From Deltaproteobacteria bacterium (GTDB taxonomy: Bacteria > Desulfobacterota > Syntrophia > Syntrophales > UBA5619): DNA of 20,101 nucleotides. Location: contig JAJFTY010000016.1 of assembly GCA_021372695.1 (NCBI GenBank), positions 1 through 20,101 on the forward strand, in the 5' to 3' direction. Positions 13,592 through 20,101 of this stretch are shown here, piece after piece. Position 1 is the first letter of the stretch; every line of letters begins with the position of its first letter. The translations under genes and the position numbers were made by a program. Under the pieces are notes generated by a model. It searched no databases. It had not been told where the DNA came from and worked only from the letters and a program-made list of their open reading frames with translations.

Positions 13592-14863
13592 ATGATTCAG
13601 AATATCAAAGTTTTTTTTGCGGCGGTGCTGGGCTGTGTGTGGGTCTTCGGCAGTTGCATTCCCCTCCATGCGGCTGAGGCGGACGTGGCCAAGCTGATCG
13701 ACCTGCTCAAAAGCAAGAACATTCTGACCCAGCAAGAAGCGGATTCACTGATGACCGAATTGAATACCAATACCCAGAAGGAACGCGCCGCGATGAAGGA
13801 GGAGATGAAGGCCGAAGCCAAGAAGGGTGAGTTCCTGCCGCCGGCATTGAAGGGATTCAAATTCGGTACCACGATCTATGGGGAGTGGAACAACACCCGG
13901 ACCGACAATGTCGGCTCCAACAACCAATTCCGGCTGAACCGGGCCTATCTGACCCTGACCAAGGACGTCAATGACTGGCTGGGGATGAATATCACCACGG
14001 ATTTCTTCAATTCCCCCGACCCTGCCGACCGGGCAAACGGCCTCGAACTGCGTCTGAAGTATGTCTATGCCAACATCAACCTCTTCGGCACCACGACGCA
14101 GGTCGGCCTGATCCCTACCCCCTCGGACGCCTATGATTCCGCCATCTGGCCCTACAGGGTGCAGGACAACAACTTCTGGGACGGCCAGGGCGTCCAGAGC
14201 ACGTCGGACCTGGGCGTCTCCATCCAGGGCCCCATCGGCGGCTATCTCGATGAGAGTTATCTGAAATTCGCCGCCAAGCCTTATGCCGGCAAGTGGGGCG
14301 GATATCATGTCGGGATATTCAACGGACCCGGGTACACCAATACCGAAGTCAACGGCAACAAGGTGGTGACCGGACTGGTCTATGTCCGTCCCCTGCCGAT
14401 GATGAACATTCTCCGGGGATTGCAGTTTGCCTATGTTGGGACGTACGGCAAGAGCAACTCCAACTTCGCCCCGGGGGCCGGCGCGGTCACGGATTATCCG
14501 GATTTCGAGGCCAATATCGTGCAGGCTTCCTTCCAGCATGAATACTTTACCGTCATGGGACAGTACTACTGGGGCAAAGGCACATCCACATCCACCGAGC
14601 AGAACAAGCGCGACGGGTACCTGGTGGATGCGTTCCTGCGCATTCCCATGCTGGAGAAGCTCAGAGTCTTCGGAAAGTACTACTACTATGACCCGAATAC
14701 GGACGCGGCCGATCGCGGTTACAAGACCTACGTTGCCGGCCTCTCCTACGACGTGGCCCCCGAGTTCATGCCGTTTGTCGCCTTCGAACGCCGGAATTAT
14801 GATTCCGGCGCGGCAGGAAACGGTTTTGACAAGTACCAGGTCGGCTTCCAGTTGAAATTCTAG
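13592..14863 (+). CDS. Outer-membrane porin, OprO/OprP-like
   Basis: Beta-barrel outer-membrane channel, 423 aa. Residues 1-28 are a signal peptide (MIQNIKVFFAAVLGCVWVFGSCIPLHAA). The mature start, EADVAKLIDLLKSKNILTQQEADSLMTEL, is a short helical/coiled-coil-like domain common before these barrels. The rest is rich in alternating aromatic and polar strands (GFKFGTTIYGEWNNTRTDN, YVYANINLFGTTTQVGLIPTPSDAY, FRVFGKYYYYDPN-like segments) and ends FDKYQVGFQLKF, with the terminal Phe usual for outer-membrane insertion. ATG 13592 has AAAGGAG five bases upstream; the in-frame ATG at 13553 does not. Substrate is not readable: the family includes phosphate-selective porins, but also many general ones. 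A strong terminator follows at 14933. Confidence 0.88.
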   Translation: MIQNIKVFFAAVLGCVWVFGSCIPLHAAEADVAKLIDLLKSKNILTQQEADSLMTELNTNTQKERAAMKEEMKAEAKKGEFLPPALKGFKFGTTIYGEWNNTRTDNVGSNNQFRLNRAYLTLTKDVNDWLGMNITTDFFNSPDPADRANGLELRLKYVYANINLFGTTTQVGLIPTPSDAYDSAIWPYRVQDNNFWDGQGVQSTSDLGVSIQGPIGGYLDESYLKFAAKPYAGKWGGYHVGIFNGPGYTNTEVNGNKVVTGLVYVRPLPMMNILRGLQFAYVGTYGKSNSNFAPGAGAVTDYPDFEANIVQASFQHEYFTVMGQYYWGKGTSTSTEQNKRDGYLVDAFLRIPMLEKLRVFGKYYYYDPNTDAADRGYKTYVAGLSYDVAPEFMPFVAFERRNYDSGAAGNGFDKYQVGFQLKF

Positions 14864-14932
14864 TCAGCCGGTTCTCACGCACCGGGCCGGGGCAGAGCCT
14901 CCTCAGGATCTATTCTGCTTCGATCCTCCTGC

Positions 14933-14961
14933 GGGGCCCCTGAAACAGGGGCCCCGATCTT
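14933..14961 (+). terminator. Rho-independent terminator after the porin gene
   Basis: Perfect 10-bp stem GGGGCCCCTG (14933-14942) / CAGGGGCCCC (14946-14955) with an AAA loop, followed by GATCTTTTC. The T-run is short, but the stem is very stable and well placed 70 bp after the porin stop. Confidence 0.85.
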
Positions 14962-15033
14962 TTCCCGGACGGTTGTACCCCAACTGGAGAACGGTGCACA
15001 TGAACGGGCCTGGCCATCCATCTGCCGGGAGCG

Positions 15034-15070
15034 GGCAGTTTTTACCTGCCATAATACATCCATTCAATCC
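15034..15070 (+). promoter_or_regulatory. 37-bp regulatory element, copy D, upstream of the cupredoxin pair
   Basis: GGCAG, 7 bp (TTTTTAC), CTGCC, 11 bp, ATTCAATCC, then TCATTG at 15071-15076. The five-bp arms pair perfectly. TATTAG at 15094-15099 lies 17 bp after TCATTG, the same place as the TAATAG of copy C, so the repeat centre is again about 64 bp before the predicted transcription start. The cupredoxin ATG is at 15191. Confidence 0.75.
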
Positions 15071-15190
15071 TCATTGCTTGCCATCCGTATGCGTATTAGT
15101 ATTTTTATGGTCGTTCAGCATCCCCTCTGACGCTTGAAGGGGCTCGCAAAAGCGCAACGGGTCATGGAACTATTTTCAAGGGAGGCGACG

Positions 15191-15604
15191 ATGAGATCAT
15201 TCAGATATGCAGTGGCGGCCTGTGCGATGGCCATTCTGTTCTGCGTGAACGTGGCGGCGGCCGAGAAAAAGGAGTTCACGGCGAAGACCGATCCTGACGG
15301 TGTCCAACGGGTGGAGGTTCTCGCAGGGTCCTATTTCTTCGACCCCAACACCATCATCGTGAAGGTGAATGTGCCGGTGGAGCTGAAGATCCGGAAAGAG
15401 CCGGGAATGATCCCCCATGACATCGTCCTTGCGGCTCCCGATGCGGGGATCGACTTCCGGCAGGAGTTGCACGAAACACCCGACATCATCAAGTTCACCC
15501 CGACGAAGGCCGGGAAGTACACCTTCGACTGTGACAAGAAACTCCTTTTCTTCGAGAGCCATAAGGAGAAGGGGATGACCGGCACGCTGGAGGTGCGCGA
15601 GTGA
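15191..15604 (+). CDS. Exported cupredoxin-like copper protein
   Basis: Small periplasmic or membrane-tethered type I copper protein, 137 aa. Residues 1-24 form a signal peptide ending NVAAA. The beta-barrel shows likely copper ligands His76 (MIPHDIVL), Cys114, His124 and Met129 (FDCDKKLLFFESHKEKGMTGTLEV), the order His...Cys...His...Met of electron-transfer cupredoxins. The Cys-His loop is longer than in azurin or plastocyanin, so this is a distinct subgroup and copper delivery remains possible. ATG 15191 is preceded by GGGAGG with five-base spacing; the frame's earlier ATG at 15134 lacks this and would spoil the signal peptide. Its last codons overlap the next gene by 4 bp (GTGA), indicating coupled translation. 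Copy D of the 37-bp element is about 120 bp upstream. Confidence 0.86.
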   Translation: MRSFRYAVAACAMAILFCVNVAAAEKKEFTAKTDPDGVQRVEVLAGSYFFDPNTIIVKVNVPVELKIRKEPGMIPHDIVLAAPDAGIDFRQELHETPDIIKFTPTKAGKYTFDCDKKLLFFESHKEKGMTGTLEVRE

Positions 15605-16032
15605 CGATTGCCCGGGAGTGGTTGGACCTCCTGAAGATCCTGCACGGCACCTACAACACCCTGATCGCCCTCGCCCTTCTCTATCAGGGATCGCTTGGGC
15701 TGAAGATCCGAAAAGCCCGGAGGGAGGGCGGCGAGGAGTTGCGGGCTGTCGGGCGCCACAGGCGGAGCGGTCCTCTGCTGGTGCTGTTGGGGATCCTGGG
15801 GTACGTTGCCGGCGTGATATTGATCTATCTCGACAAGGGTCATCTCTTCGAATTTCGCATCCATCACGGGGTTGGGCTCATGATCGTCATCCTCCTTTTT
15901 GCCACCTTCCGCGTCTCCCGGAGGATCGGCGCTCCCGATTCACCCTGGCGCACCCCCCACTTCCTGCTGGGAGTGACCATCCTGTGCGCATACCTGCTGC
16001 AACTGTATCTCGGTCTCAATATCCTTCTGTAG
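15601..16032 (+). CDS. Four-helix membrane protein with conserved-looking histidines, possible b-type heme protein
   Basis: Integral membrane protein of 143 aa with four helices (about 14-34, 57-76, 88-104, 120-142). Histidines near helix ends, His15 (KILHGTYN), His53 (GRHRRSGP), His88/His89 (RIHHGVGL) and His120 (TPHFLLGV), suggest heme b binding, and the layout resembles the DUF4079/cytochrome b561-like group. That assignment is by general pattern only. Start GTG overlaps the cupredoxin stop by 4 bp and has GGAGG seven bases upstream. Being coupled to a cupredoxin, it may pass electrons between quinone pool and copper protein, or anchor it. It converges on ctaB with a 24-bp gap. Confidence 0.75.
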   Translation: MTIAREWLDLLKILHGTYNTLIALALLYQGSLGLKIRKARREGGEELRAVGRHRRSGPLLVLLGILGYVAGVILIYLDKGHLFEFRIHHGVGLMIVILLFATFRVSRRIGAPDSPWRTPHFLLGVTILCAYLLQLYLGLNILL

Positions 16033-16056
16033 CCGGACGCCTCCGTCCTCCGTCTT

Positions 16057-16938
16057 TCAGCCGGCCCAGCCCGCAAAGCACGGCAGCCTGTCTGCAAGGA
16101 TGAGAAGGATAACCGTTAGCATGAAGTAGTTCGTGCTCATGAAGATGCCCGGATCGCCGGAACCCTCTCGCCGGATGAAGGCGATTTCGCACGCTGCAAA
16201 ACCGAGTGAGGCGGCCAGGACCAATAGCTGAACGAGGGATGAACGGATCAGACCGTAGAGGATGACCAGTTGCAGACTGGCGGCCGCGCCAAGGAGCCAC
16301 TGAAGCGTCAGGCGTTCGAGTTGCGGCGGGGTGAATACCGCCGTCAACGAAGGAAAATGGATCGCCTGATATTCGCTTCCGAAGGCCTTCTGATGGATCA
16401 GAAAATGGTGGACCTGCCACATAAAGAAGAAGAAGCAGATGGCGGCGAGCCGGAAGTCTGAGAGGGATCCGCCCCCCGCTGTCCAGCCGATCGCCGGAGG
16501 GATGGCGCCGACCAGGGCGCCGGGAATCGCCGCGAAGGCATGATGCGCCTTCAGCCGCGTGTAAATGCCGTTATACCAGAGCACGCAGGCCAGACCGAGC
16601 ATGGGCGCCCTCCATCCAAAGGAGAAGAGCAGCATCACGGCACCCGAGCCGATCAGAGCCCAGGAAAAACGGAGGGCGGCCCTGGGCTCTATTTTGCCCG
16701 CGGGTATCGGTCTTCCGGCGGTCCTGGGCATCCCGGAATCGGTCTTTCGCTCCTGGTACTGATTCAGGGCGGAAGCACCGCAGGCCATGAGAAAAACGCC
16801 GAAGATCAGGGCCGGAAGCACCGTTCCTTTGGAAACGCCAGCCAGCAGAAAACCTGTCGCGGCGGAGAGTGCGGCAAACATTGAGAGCGTCGCCTTGCAG
16901 AGACCGAGATGGGAACGGACCGTTTCGATCGACCTCAT
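16057..16938 (-). CDS. ctaB: Protoheme IX farnesyltransferase (heme O synthase)
   Basis: UbiA-superfamily membrane enzyme that adds a farnesyl group to heme b to make heme O, the precursor of heme A for the adjacent oxidase. 293 aa, about nine helices. Seen: ALNQYQERKTDSGMPRTAGRPIPAGKIEP, the counterpart of the usual N-D-x-x-D-R-x-x-D...RPLPSG motif, and MWQVHHFLIHQKAFGSEYQAIHFPSL, the counterpart of the PPHFWALA...DY segment. Both are divergent: the central Asp of the first motif is Glu63 (Asn59, Glu63, Asp67). ATG overlaps the coxB stop by 4 bp (ATGA) with GGAG eight bases upstream, so it is translationally coupled to coxB. Context makes the heme O synthase role likely despite the divergence. 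Confidence 0.85.
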   Translation of the reverse strand: MRSIETVRSHLGLCKATLSMFAALSAATGFLLAGVSKGTVLPALIFGVFLMACGASALNQYQERKTDSGMPRTAGRPIPAGKIEPRAALRFSWALIGSGAVMLLFSFGWRAPMLGLACVLWYNGIYTRLKAHHAFAAIPGALVGAIPPAIGWTAGGGSLSDFRLAAICFFFFMWQVHHFLIHQKAFGSEYQAIHFPSLTAVFTPPQLERLTLQWLLGAAASLQLVILYGLIRSSLVQLLVLAASLGFAACEIAFIRREGSGDPGIFMSTNYFMLTVILLILADRLPCFAGWAG

Positions 16939-17837
16939 TTGACCGTCTCCAGATAGGCCACGATAGCGGCGAGTTCCTGCTCCGTCATCGGGATCGCCGG
17001 CATCACGGGCGGATAGCCTTTGACGAGCGCCGACCGAGGCTGAACGATATGTTCCCGAATGAAGGCGCCGTCAACCGCGGTCGCCGTCTCTTTGCCCGCG
17101 ATGATCACCGTCTCTTTCTTTCCCAGCAGCGCCTTGAAAGTCGGTCCCACCTTCGCCGTCCCGTCTAGGGAGTGGCATCCCAGGCATCCCTTGGACTGGA
17201 GGAGGGTCTGCCCCATTCCGGCCGCCGTTTGCGCCGGCACGGCCTCCAACCACCCCTTAAACGCAACGGGACTCATGGCAACCAGACGCGTCCGCATGTG
17301 GGAATGGCCGAGGCCGCAGTATTCGGTGCAGAAGATGTCGTATGTGCCGGCCTCGTTCGCCGTGAACCAGAGGTGGGTCGTCATCCCGGGAACGCAATCT
17401 TCCTTGATCCGGTAGGCGGGAATGAAAAGGCAGTGGAGGACGTCGACCGAAGTCATCAGAAGCTTCACCGGCCTTCCCACGGGGACGTAGAGCGCGTCGC
17501 TCCTCTTTCCGTTTTCATAGGAGAAGAGCCAGGACCACTGGCGTGCCGTGACCTGGACGGTCATTGCCTCCTTCGGCGGGTTGCGGATGTATGCGAAATC
17601 CACCCATCCGAAATAGAACATGAAAAAGACCAGAATCAGGGGAATGACCGTCCAGACAACCTCCAGCATCACATTCTCCCGGACGTGCTCCGGCCGGGGG
17701 TGCCGCCTGCGGTTGTAACGGACCAGAAAGAAAACCATGCAGATCGTCACGACGGCCAGGAGGAGCACGCAACAGACCACGATGAAGATGAAGGCATCAT
17801 CCACCTTTCCGGTCGTATTGGAGGGCCCGAGAACCAT
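16935..17837 (-). CDS. coxB: Cytochrome c oxidase subunit II with fused cytochrome c domain (caa3 type)
   Basis: Membrane subunit that takes electrons through Cu-A and hands them to subunit I, 300 aa. Two N-terminal helices (about 14-39 and 57-78) are followed by the cupredoxin domain: WSWLFSYENG at 101-110, then Cu-A ligands His135, Cys170, Glu172, Cys174, His178 and Met181 (IFCTEYCGLGHSHM). A C-terminal cytochrome c domain follows, with Cys218-Leu-Gly-Cys221-His222 (KGCLGCHSLDG) and a likely axial Met279 or Met284 (PPVMPAIPM), which defines the caa3 type. ATG 17837 lies 5 bp after the coxD stop, with the ribosome site GAGGAAG overlapping that stop. The frame stays open upstream, but those residues are a shadow of coxD/coxC. 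Confidence 0.95.
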   Translation of the reverse strand: MVLGPSNTTGKVDDAFIFIVVCCVLLLAVVTICMVFFLVRYNRRRHPRPEHVRENVMLEVVWTVIPLILVFFMFYFGWVDFAYIRNPPKEAMTVQVTARQWSWLFSYENGKRSDALYVPVGRPVKLLMTSVDVLHCLFIPAYRIKEDCVPGMTTHLWFTANEAGTYDIFCTEYCGLGHSHMRTRLVAMSPVAFKGWLEAVPAQTAAGMGQTLLQSKGCLGCHSLDGTAKVGPTFKALLGKKETVIIAGKETATAVDGAFIREHIVQPRSALVKGYPPVMPAIPMTEQELAAIVAYLETVK

Positions 17838-17842
17838 CTTCC

Positions 17843-18133
17843 TCACCGATACCAGACATCGACAAAGGTCAGCCCGATCAGCATCGTCAGGGCGAAGACG
17901 GTGACCGTCAGGACCCCCTTCAGGAGCGCCCCCTCGTACCTCAGGTGCATGAAGAACGCAAGGACGAGTGCCGCCTTGATGGACGCGATCGCGAGCGAAC
18001 CCAGCACACTGAAGCGGGCCAGAATCTGCAACCTCGAAATGGCGACCGTGGCCGCGAGAAGCGCCAGCAGGGCCAGCCATACGGCCGCGTAGGTTCCGGC
18101 GGAGGTGTGTCCCTCGGAGGTTTTTCCGTTCAT
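17843..18133 (-). CDS. coxD: Cytochrome c oxidase subunit IV, prokaryotic type
   Basis: Small structural subunit of the oxidase, 96 aa, with three hydrophobic helices (about 13-33, 42-63 and 71-92). The motif SIKAALVLAFFMHLRYE is the family signature (Lys before a helix ending FFMHL). Start ATG is preceded by GAGGGG overlapping the coxC stop, with a 9-bp gap; the stop is followed 5 bp later by coxB. Some schemes name this gene ctaF. Confidence 0.9.
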   Translation of the reverse strand: MNGKTSEGHTSAGTYAAVWLALLALLAATVAISRLQILARFSVLGSLAIASIKAALVLAFFMHLRYEGALLKGVLTVTVFALTMLIGLTFVDVWYR

Positions 18134-18142
18134 GCCATCCCC

Positions 18143-18748
18143 TCAGGTAACCAGGTAAAAGAGGGGGAAGAGATAGATCCAGACGATATCGACAAAGTGC
18201 CAGTAGAGGCCGGTGTTTTCCAGGCGGGCATCGTTCCCCGGCGCGATGCGCCCGGCCCACGTCCAATGGAGCATGAAGGCGATGACGACGCAGCCCACCA
18301 GGACGTGCAGACCATGGAGGCCGGTCATCATGTAGTAGAGCCCGAAATAGAGAATCTCCCCTTTGCCGCGCGCCAGCAGGAGTGGAGAATCGGGATAGAT
18401 CCCGAGGGCAATCTTGGTGTTCCACTCGACGGCCTTGATGGCGAGGAAGGCAATCCCCATCACGATCGTCACGAACTGGAGCAAGGAAGAGCGCAACCTC
18501 TCCCCCCTTTTCACTGCGGCGATCGCAAGCGCGATCGTGTAGCTGCTCGTCAGCAGAATGACCGTGTTGATCGTCCCCAGAATGAGGTTCTCCTCTGTGG
18601 CGGCCTTGTGAAAACCCGGCTCGTATTTGTAGCGGTAGATCGCATAGAGGAGGAACATCCCGCCAAAAAAGAGAATCTCCGTGAAAAGGAAAAACCACAT
18701 GCCGATCGTTTTTCCTGTACGGTCGATCTGTCCTGTTTCGGTGCTCAC
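18143..18748 (-). CDS. coxC: Cytochrome c oxidase subunit III
   Basis: Integral membrane subunit, 201 aa, with about five helices, the short bacterial form lacking the first two helices of mitochondrial subunit III. Seen: KTIGMWFFLFTEILFFGGMFLLYAIYR, the conserved start with Glu in the membrane; WNTKIALGIYPDS; YYMMTGLHGLHVLVG with the conserved Gly-His pair; and YWHFVDIVWIYLFPLFYLV at the end. I choose GTG at 18748, overlapping the coxA stop by 4 bp (GTGA) with GAGGCGGG about eight bases upstream. An open frame extends to 19093, but that part lies within coxA and is not membrane-like. Confidence 0.94.
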   Translation of the reverse strand: MSTETGQIDRTGKTIGMWFFLFTEILFFGGMFLLYAIYRYKYEPGFHKAATEENLILGTINTVILLTSSYTIALAIAAVKRGERLRSSLLQFVTIVMGIAFLAIKAVEWNTKIALGIYPDSPLLLARGKGEILYFGLYYMMTGLHGLHVLVGCVVIAFMLHWTWAGRIAPGNDARLENTGLYWHFVDIVWIYLFPLFYLVT

Positions 18749-20101
18749 GGTTCCCGCCTCACGGCTTCTTCTTCGTACGCGGCATAGGCCCCCCGGGTGA
18801 TCGACGGTATTTTCGCAAAATTCTCCCGCCGGGGTGGGGAGGGAATCGTCCATTCCAGCGTCTTTCCGCCCCAGGGGTTCATGGACGCCTTCTCGCCCCG
18901 GAACGCCGACCGGATCAGATTGGCGAAGATGACGGCAAGTCCGGCGGCCAGAAACCAGGAACCGAGCGTGGAGATCACGTGGTTCGTGTGGTACTGCGCC
19001 GGGTAATCGAAGTAACGCCGGGGCATGCCCTGAAACCCGAGCACGAACATGCTGAAGTAGAGAATGTTGAAGCCGACGAAAAGGCTCAACCAACCGATCT
19101 TCGCCACCCTCTCGCGGTACATCCGGCCGGTGATCTTGGGAAACCAGTAGTGGAGACCCGCCAGGATCGAAAACCCGGCCCCGCCGAACATCACGTAGTG
19201 GAAGTGGCCGACGATGAAATAGGTCCCGTGGAGGTGCAGGTTCGTCGCAAGGGCCCCGATGATCAACCCCGTAAGGCCGCCGATCGAGAAGAGAAAGATG
19301 AAGGAGAGGGCGAAGAGGAGCGGGGCATCCACCGAGATCGCCCCCTTGTAGAGGGTGGCCACCCAGTTGAAGATCTTCACGCCGCTCGGCACGGCCACCA
19401 GAAAGGAGACGAAGGAGAAGATCACCCGGGCCGTGTCGCTCATCCCGCTCGTGAACATGTGATGTCCCCAGACGGCGTAGCCGACGATGGCGATACCCAT
19501 GGCCGACAGGCAGACCGCGGTGTAGCCGAAAAGCGCCCGCCGGGAAAAGACGGGGACGATCTCGCTGATGATCCCCATGGCCGGCAATACCATGATGTAG
19601 ACAGCCGGATGGGAATACATCCAGAAGAGGTGCTCATAGAGAATCGGATCCCCCCCCTTGGACGGGTCGAAGAATCCCATCCCGAAGTAGCGCCCCATGA
19701 CGATGAAGAGAAGCGTGATCGCGAGCACGGGCGTGGCCAGCATCTGCACCCAGCCCGTGGCGTAGAGAGTCCACGGGAAGGCCGGCATCCGGAACCACCG
19801 CATCCCCGGCGCCCGCATCCGGTGGATGGTCGTGACGAAGTTCAGACCCGTGAGTATCGAGGAGAATCCCAGGATAAAGACCCCCAGGACGGCCGTCGAG
19901 ACGTTGGCCGGGGTCTGGATACTGTACGGAGCGTAAAAGGTCCAGCCCGTGTCCGGGGGCCGGCCGTGGATGAAGAGCGAGAGCAGCAGGACAAACGCCC
20001 CGGTCACATAGAGCCACCACGAGAGCCGGTTGATCCTGGGAAAGGCAACGTCCTGCGCCCCGATCAGGATGGGCAGGAAGATGTTCCCGAACGCCACCGG
20101 G
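18745..20101 (-). CDS. coxA: Cytochrome c oxidase subunit I, A2 type (5' end beyond window)
   Basis: Catalytic heme-copper oxidase subunit that reduces O2 to water and pumps protons. The visible 451 residues begin inside the protein at VAFGNIFLPILIGAQDVAFPRINRLS, so the start codon and first two helices lie past the right edge. Seen: YSHPAVYIMVLP at 19597-19617 with Cu-B His and the cross-linked Tyr; WGHHMFTSGM with the two other Cu-B His; GTYFIVGHFHYVMFGG with heme ligands. The usual Glu of GHPEVY is replaced by Ala and preceded by Tyr-Ser. This YSHPxV form marks A2-type oxidases such as that of Rhodothermus, which use the Tyr-Ser pair at the end of the D channel. It is the first visible gene of a tight coxA-coxC-coxD-coxB-ctaB operon. 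Confidence 0.96.
   Translation of the reverse strand, partial: PVAFGNIFLPILIGAQDVAFPRINRLSWWLYVTGAFVLLLSLFIHGRPPDTGWTFYAPYSIQTPANVSTAVLGVFILGFSSILTGLNFVTTIHRMRAPGMRWFRMPAFPWTLYATGWVQMLATPVLAITLLFIVMGRYFGMGFFDPSKGGDPILYEHLFWMYSHPAVYIMVLPAMGIISEIVPVFSRRALFGYTAVCLSAMGIAIVGYAVWGHHMFTSGMSDTARVIFSFVSFLVAVPSGVKIFNWVATLYKGAISVDAPLLFALSFIFLFSIGGLTGLIIGALATNLHLHGTYFIVGHFHYVMFGGAGFSILAGLHYWFPKITGRMYRERVAKIGWLSLFVGFNILYFSMFVLGFQGMPRRYFDYPAQYHTNHVISTLGSWFLAAGLAVIFANLIRSAFRGEKASMNPWGGKTLEWTIPSPPRRENFAKIPSITRGAYAAYEEEAVRREP

Larger units (their letters stand above)
14864..15190. other. Intergenic region of 327 bp between porin and cupredoxin genes
   Basis: No gene seen. It contains an imperfect tail of the porin transcript with a small inverted repeat (AGGATC 14905-14910 / GATCCT 14922-14927), the strong terminator at 14933-14961, and then copy D of the 37-bp element with a possible -10 (TATTAG, 15094-15099) ahead of the cupredoxin gene. 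Confidence 0.6.

Noticed and set aside
17838..18698. Upstream extension of the subunit II frame
   Set aside because: It is a shadow of coxD and coxC. Family alignment by eye and the ribosome site place the start at 17837.

Overview
The window comes from a GC-rich Gram-negative bacterium. The evidence is an outer-membrane porin, an outer-membrane efflux lipoprotein, several Sec-exported periplasmic redox proteins, and a copper/heme terminal oxidase with a cytochrome c domain fused to subunit II. The gene mix (caa3-type oxidase, cytochrome P460, small cupredoxin, ferritin, UbiA/MenA-type prenyltransferase) suggests a respiring Desulfobacterota, Nitrospirota or similar lineage. That placement is a guess from gene content, not a phylogenetic result. 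No rRNA, tRNA, CRISPR array, insertion sequence or phage gene was seen.

Layout, left to right. 1-522 (+): end of a ferritin gene. 616-4016 (-): a likely three-gene operon, read DUF1499 membrane protein, MATE transporter, then a shortened cysteinyl-tRNA synthetase paralogue. 4029-4618: a long divergent intergenic region with two regulatory elements. 4619-5035 (+): a small secreted protein with a strong terminator. 5168-7272 (-): a three-gene operon of exported thioredoxin-fold proteins (CPHC protein, 1-Cys peroxiredoxin, TlpA-like protein). 7418-11235 (-): a run of five genes, read 61-aa protein, HtrA protease, cytochrome P460, four-helix membrane protein, UbiA/MenA-like prenyltransferase. 11773-14863 (+): an efflux outer-membrane lipoprotein and a porin, separated by a hairpin-rich spacer. 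15191-16032 (+): a cupredoxin overlapping by 4 bp a four-helix, His-bearing membrane protein. 16057-20101 (-): a tightly packed caa3-type oxidase operon, read coxA (cut by the window edge), coxC, coxD, coxB, ctaB.

The main unexpected observation is a 37-bp regulatory element in four intergenic places: 4141-4177 (-), 4260-4296 (+), 11351-11387 (-) and 15034-15070 (+). Its layout is GGYAG, 7 bp, CTRYS, 11 bp, ATTSAAYCC. Both spacers have exactly the same length in all four copies. In three copies it is followed directly by TCATTG. Each copy points toward the gene or operon it precedes, so together they would join the DUF1499-MATE-CysRS-like operon, the small secreted protein, the HtrA-P460-prenyltransferase run and the cupredoxin pair into one locally clustered regulon. 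The regulator is not identifiable from this window.

Most of the products act in the envelope: protein quality control, thiol redox, copper/heme electron transfer, quinone-type prenylation, efflux and terminal oxidation. A shared envelope or respiratory stress response is a reasonable but unproven reading.
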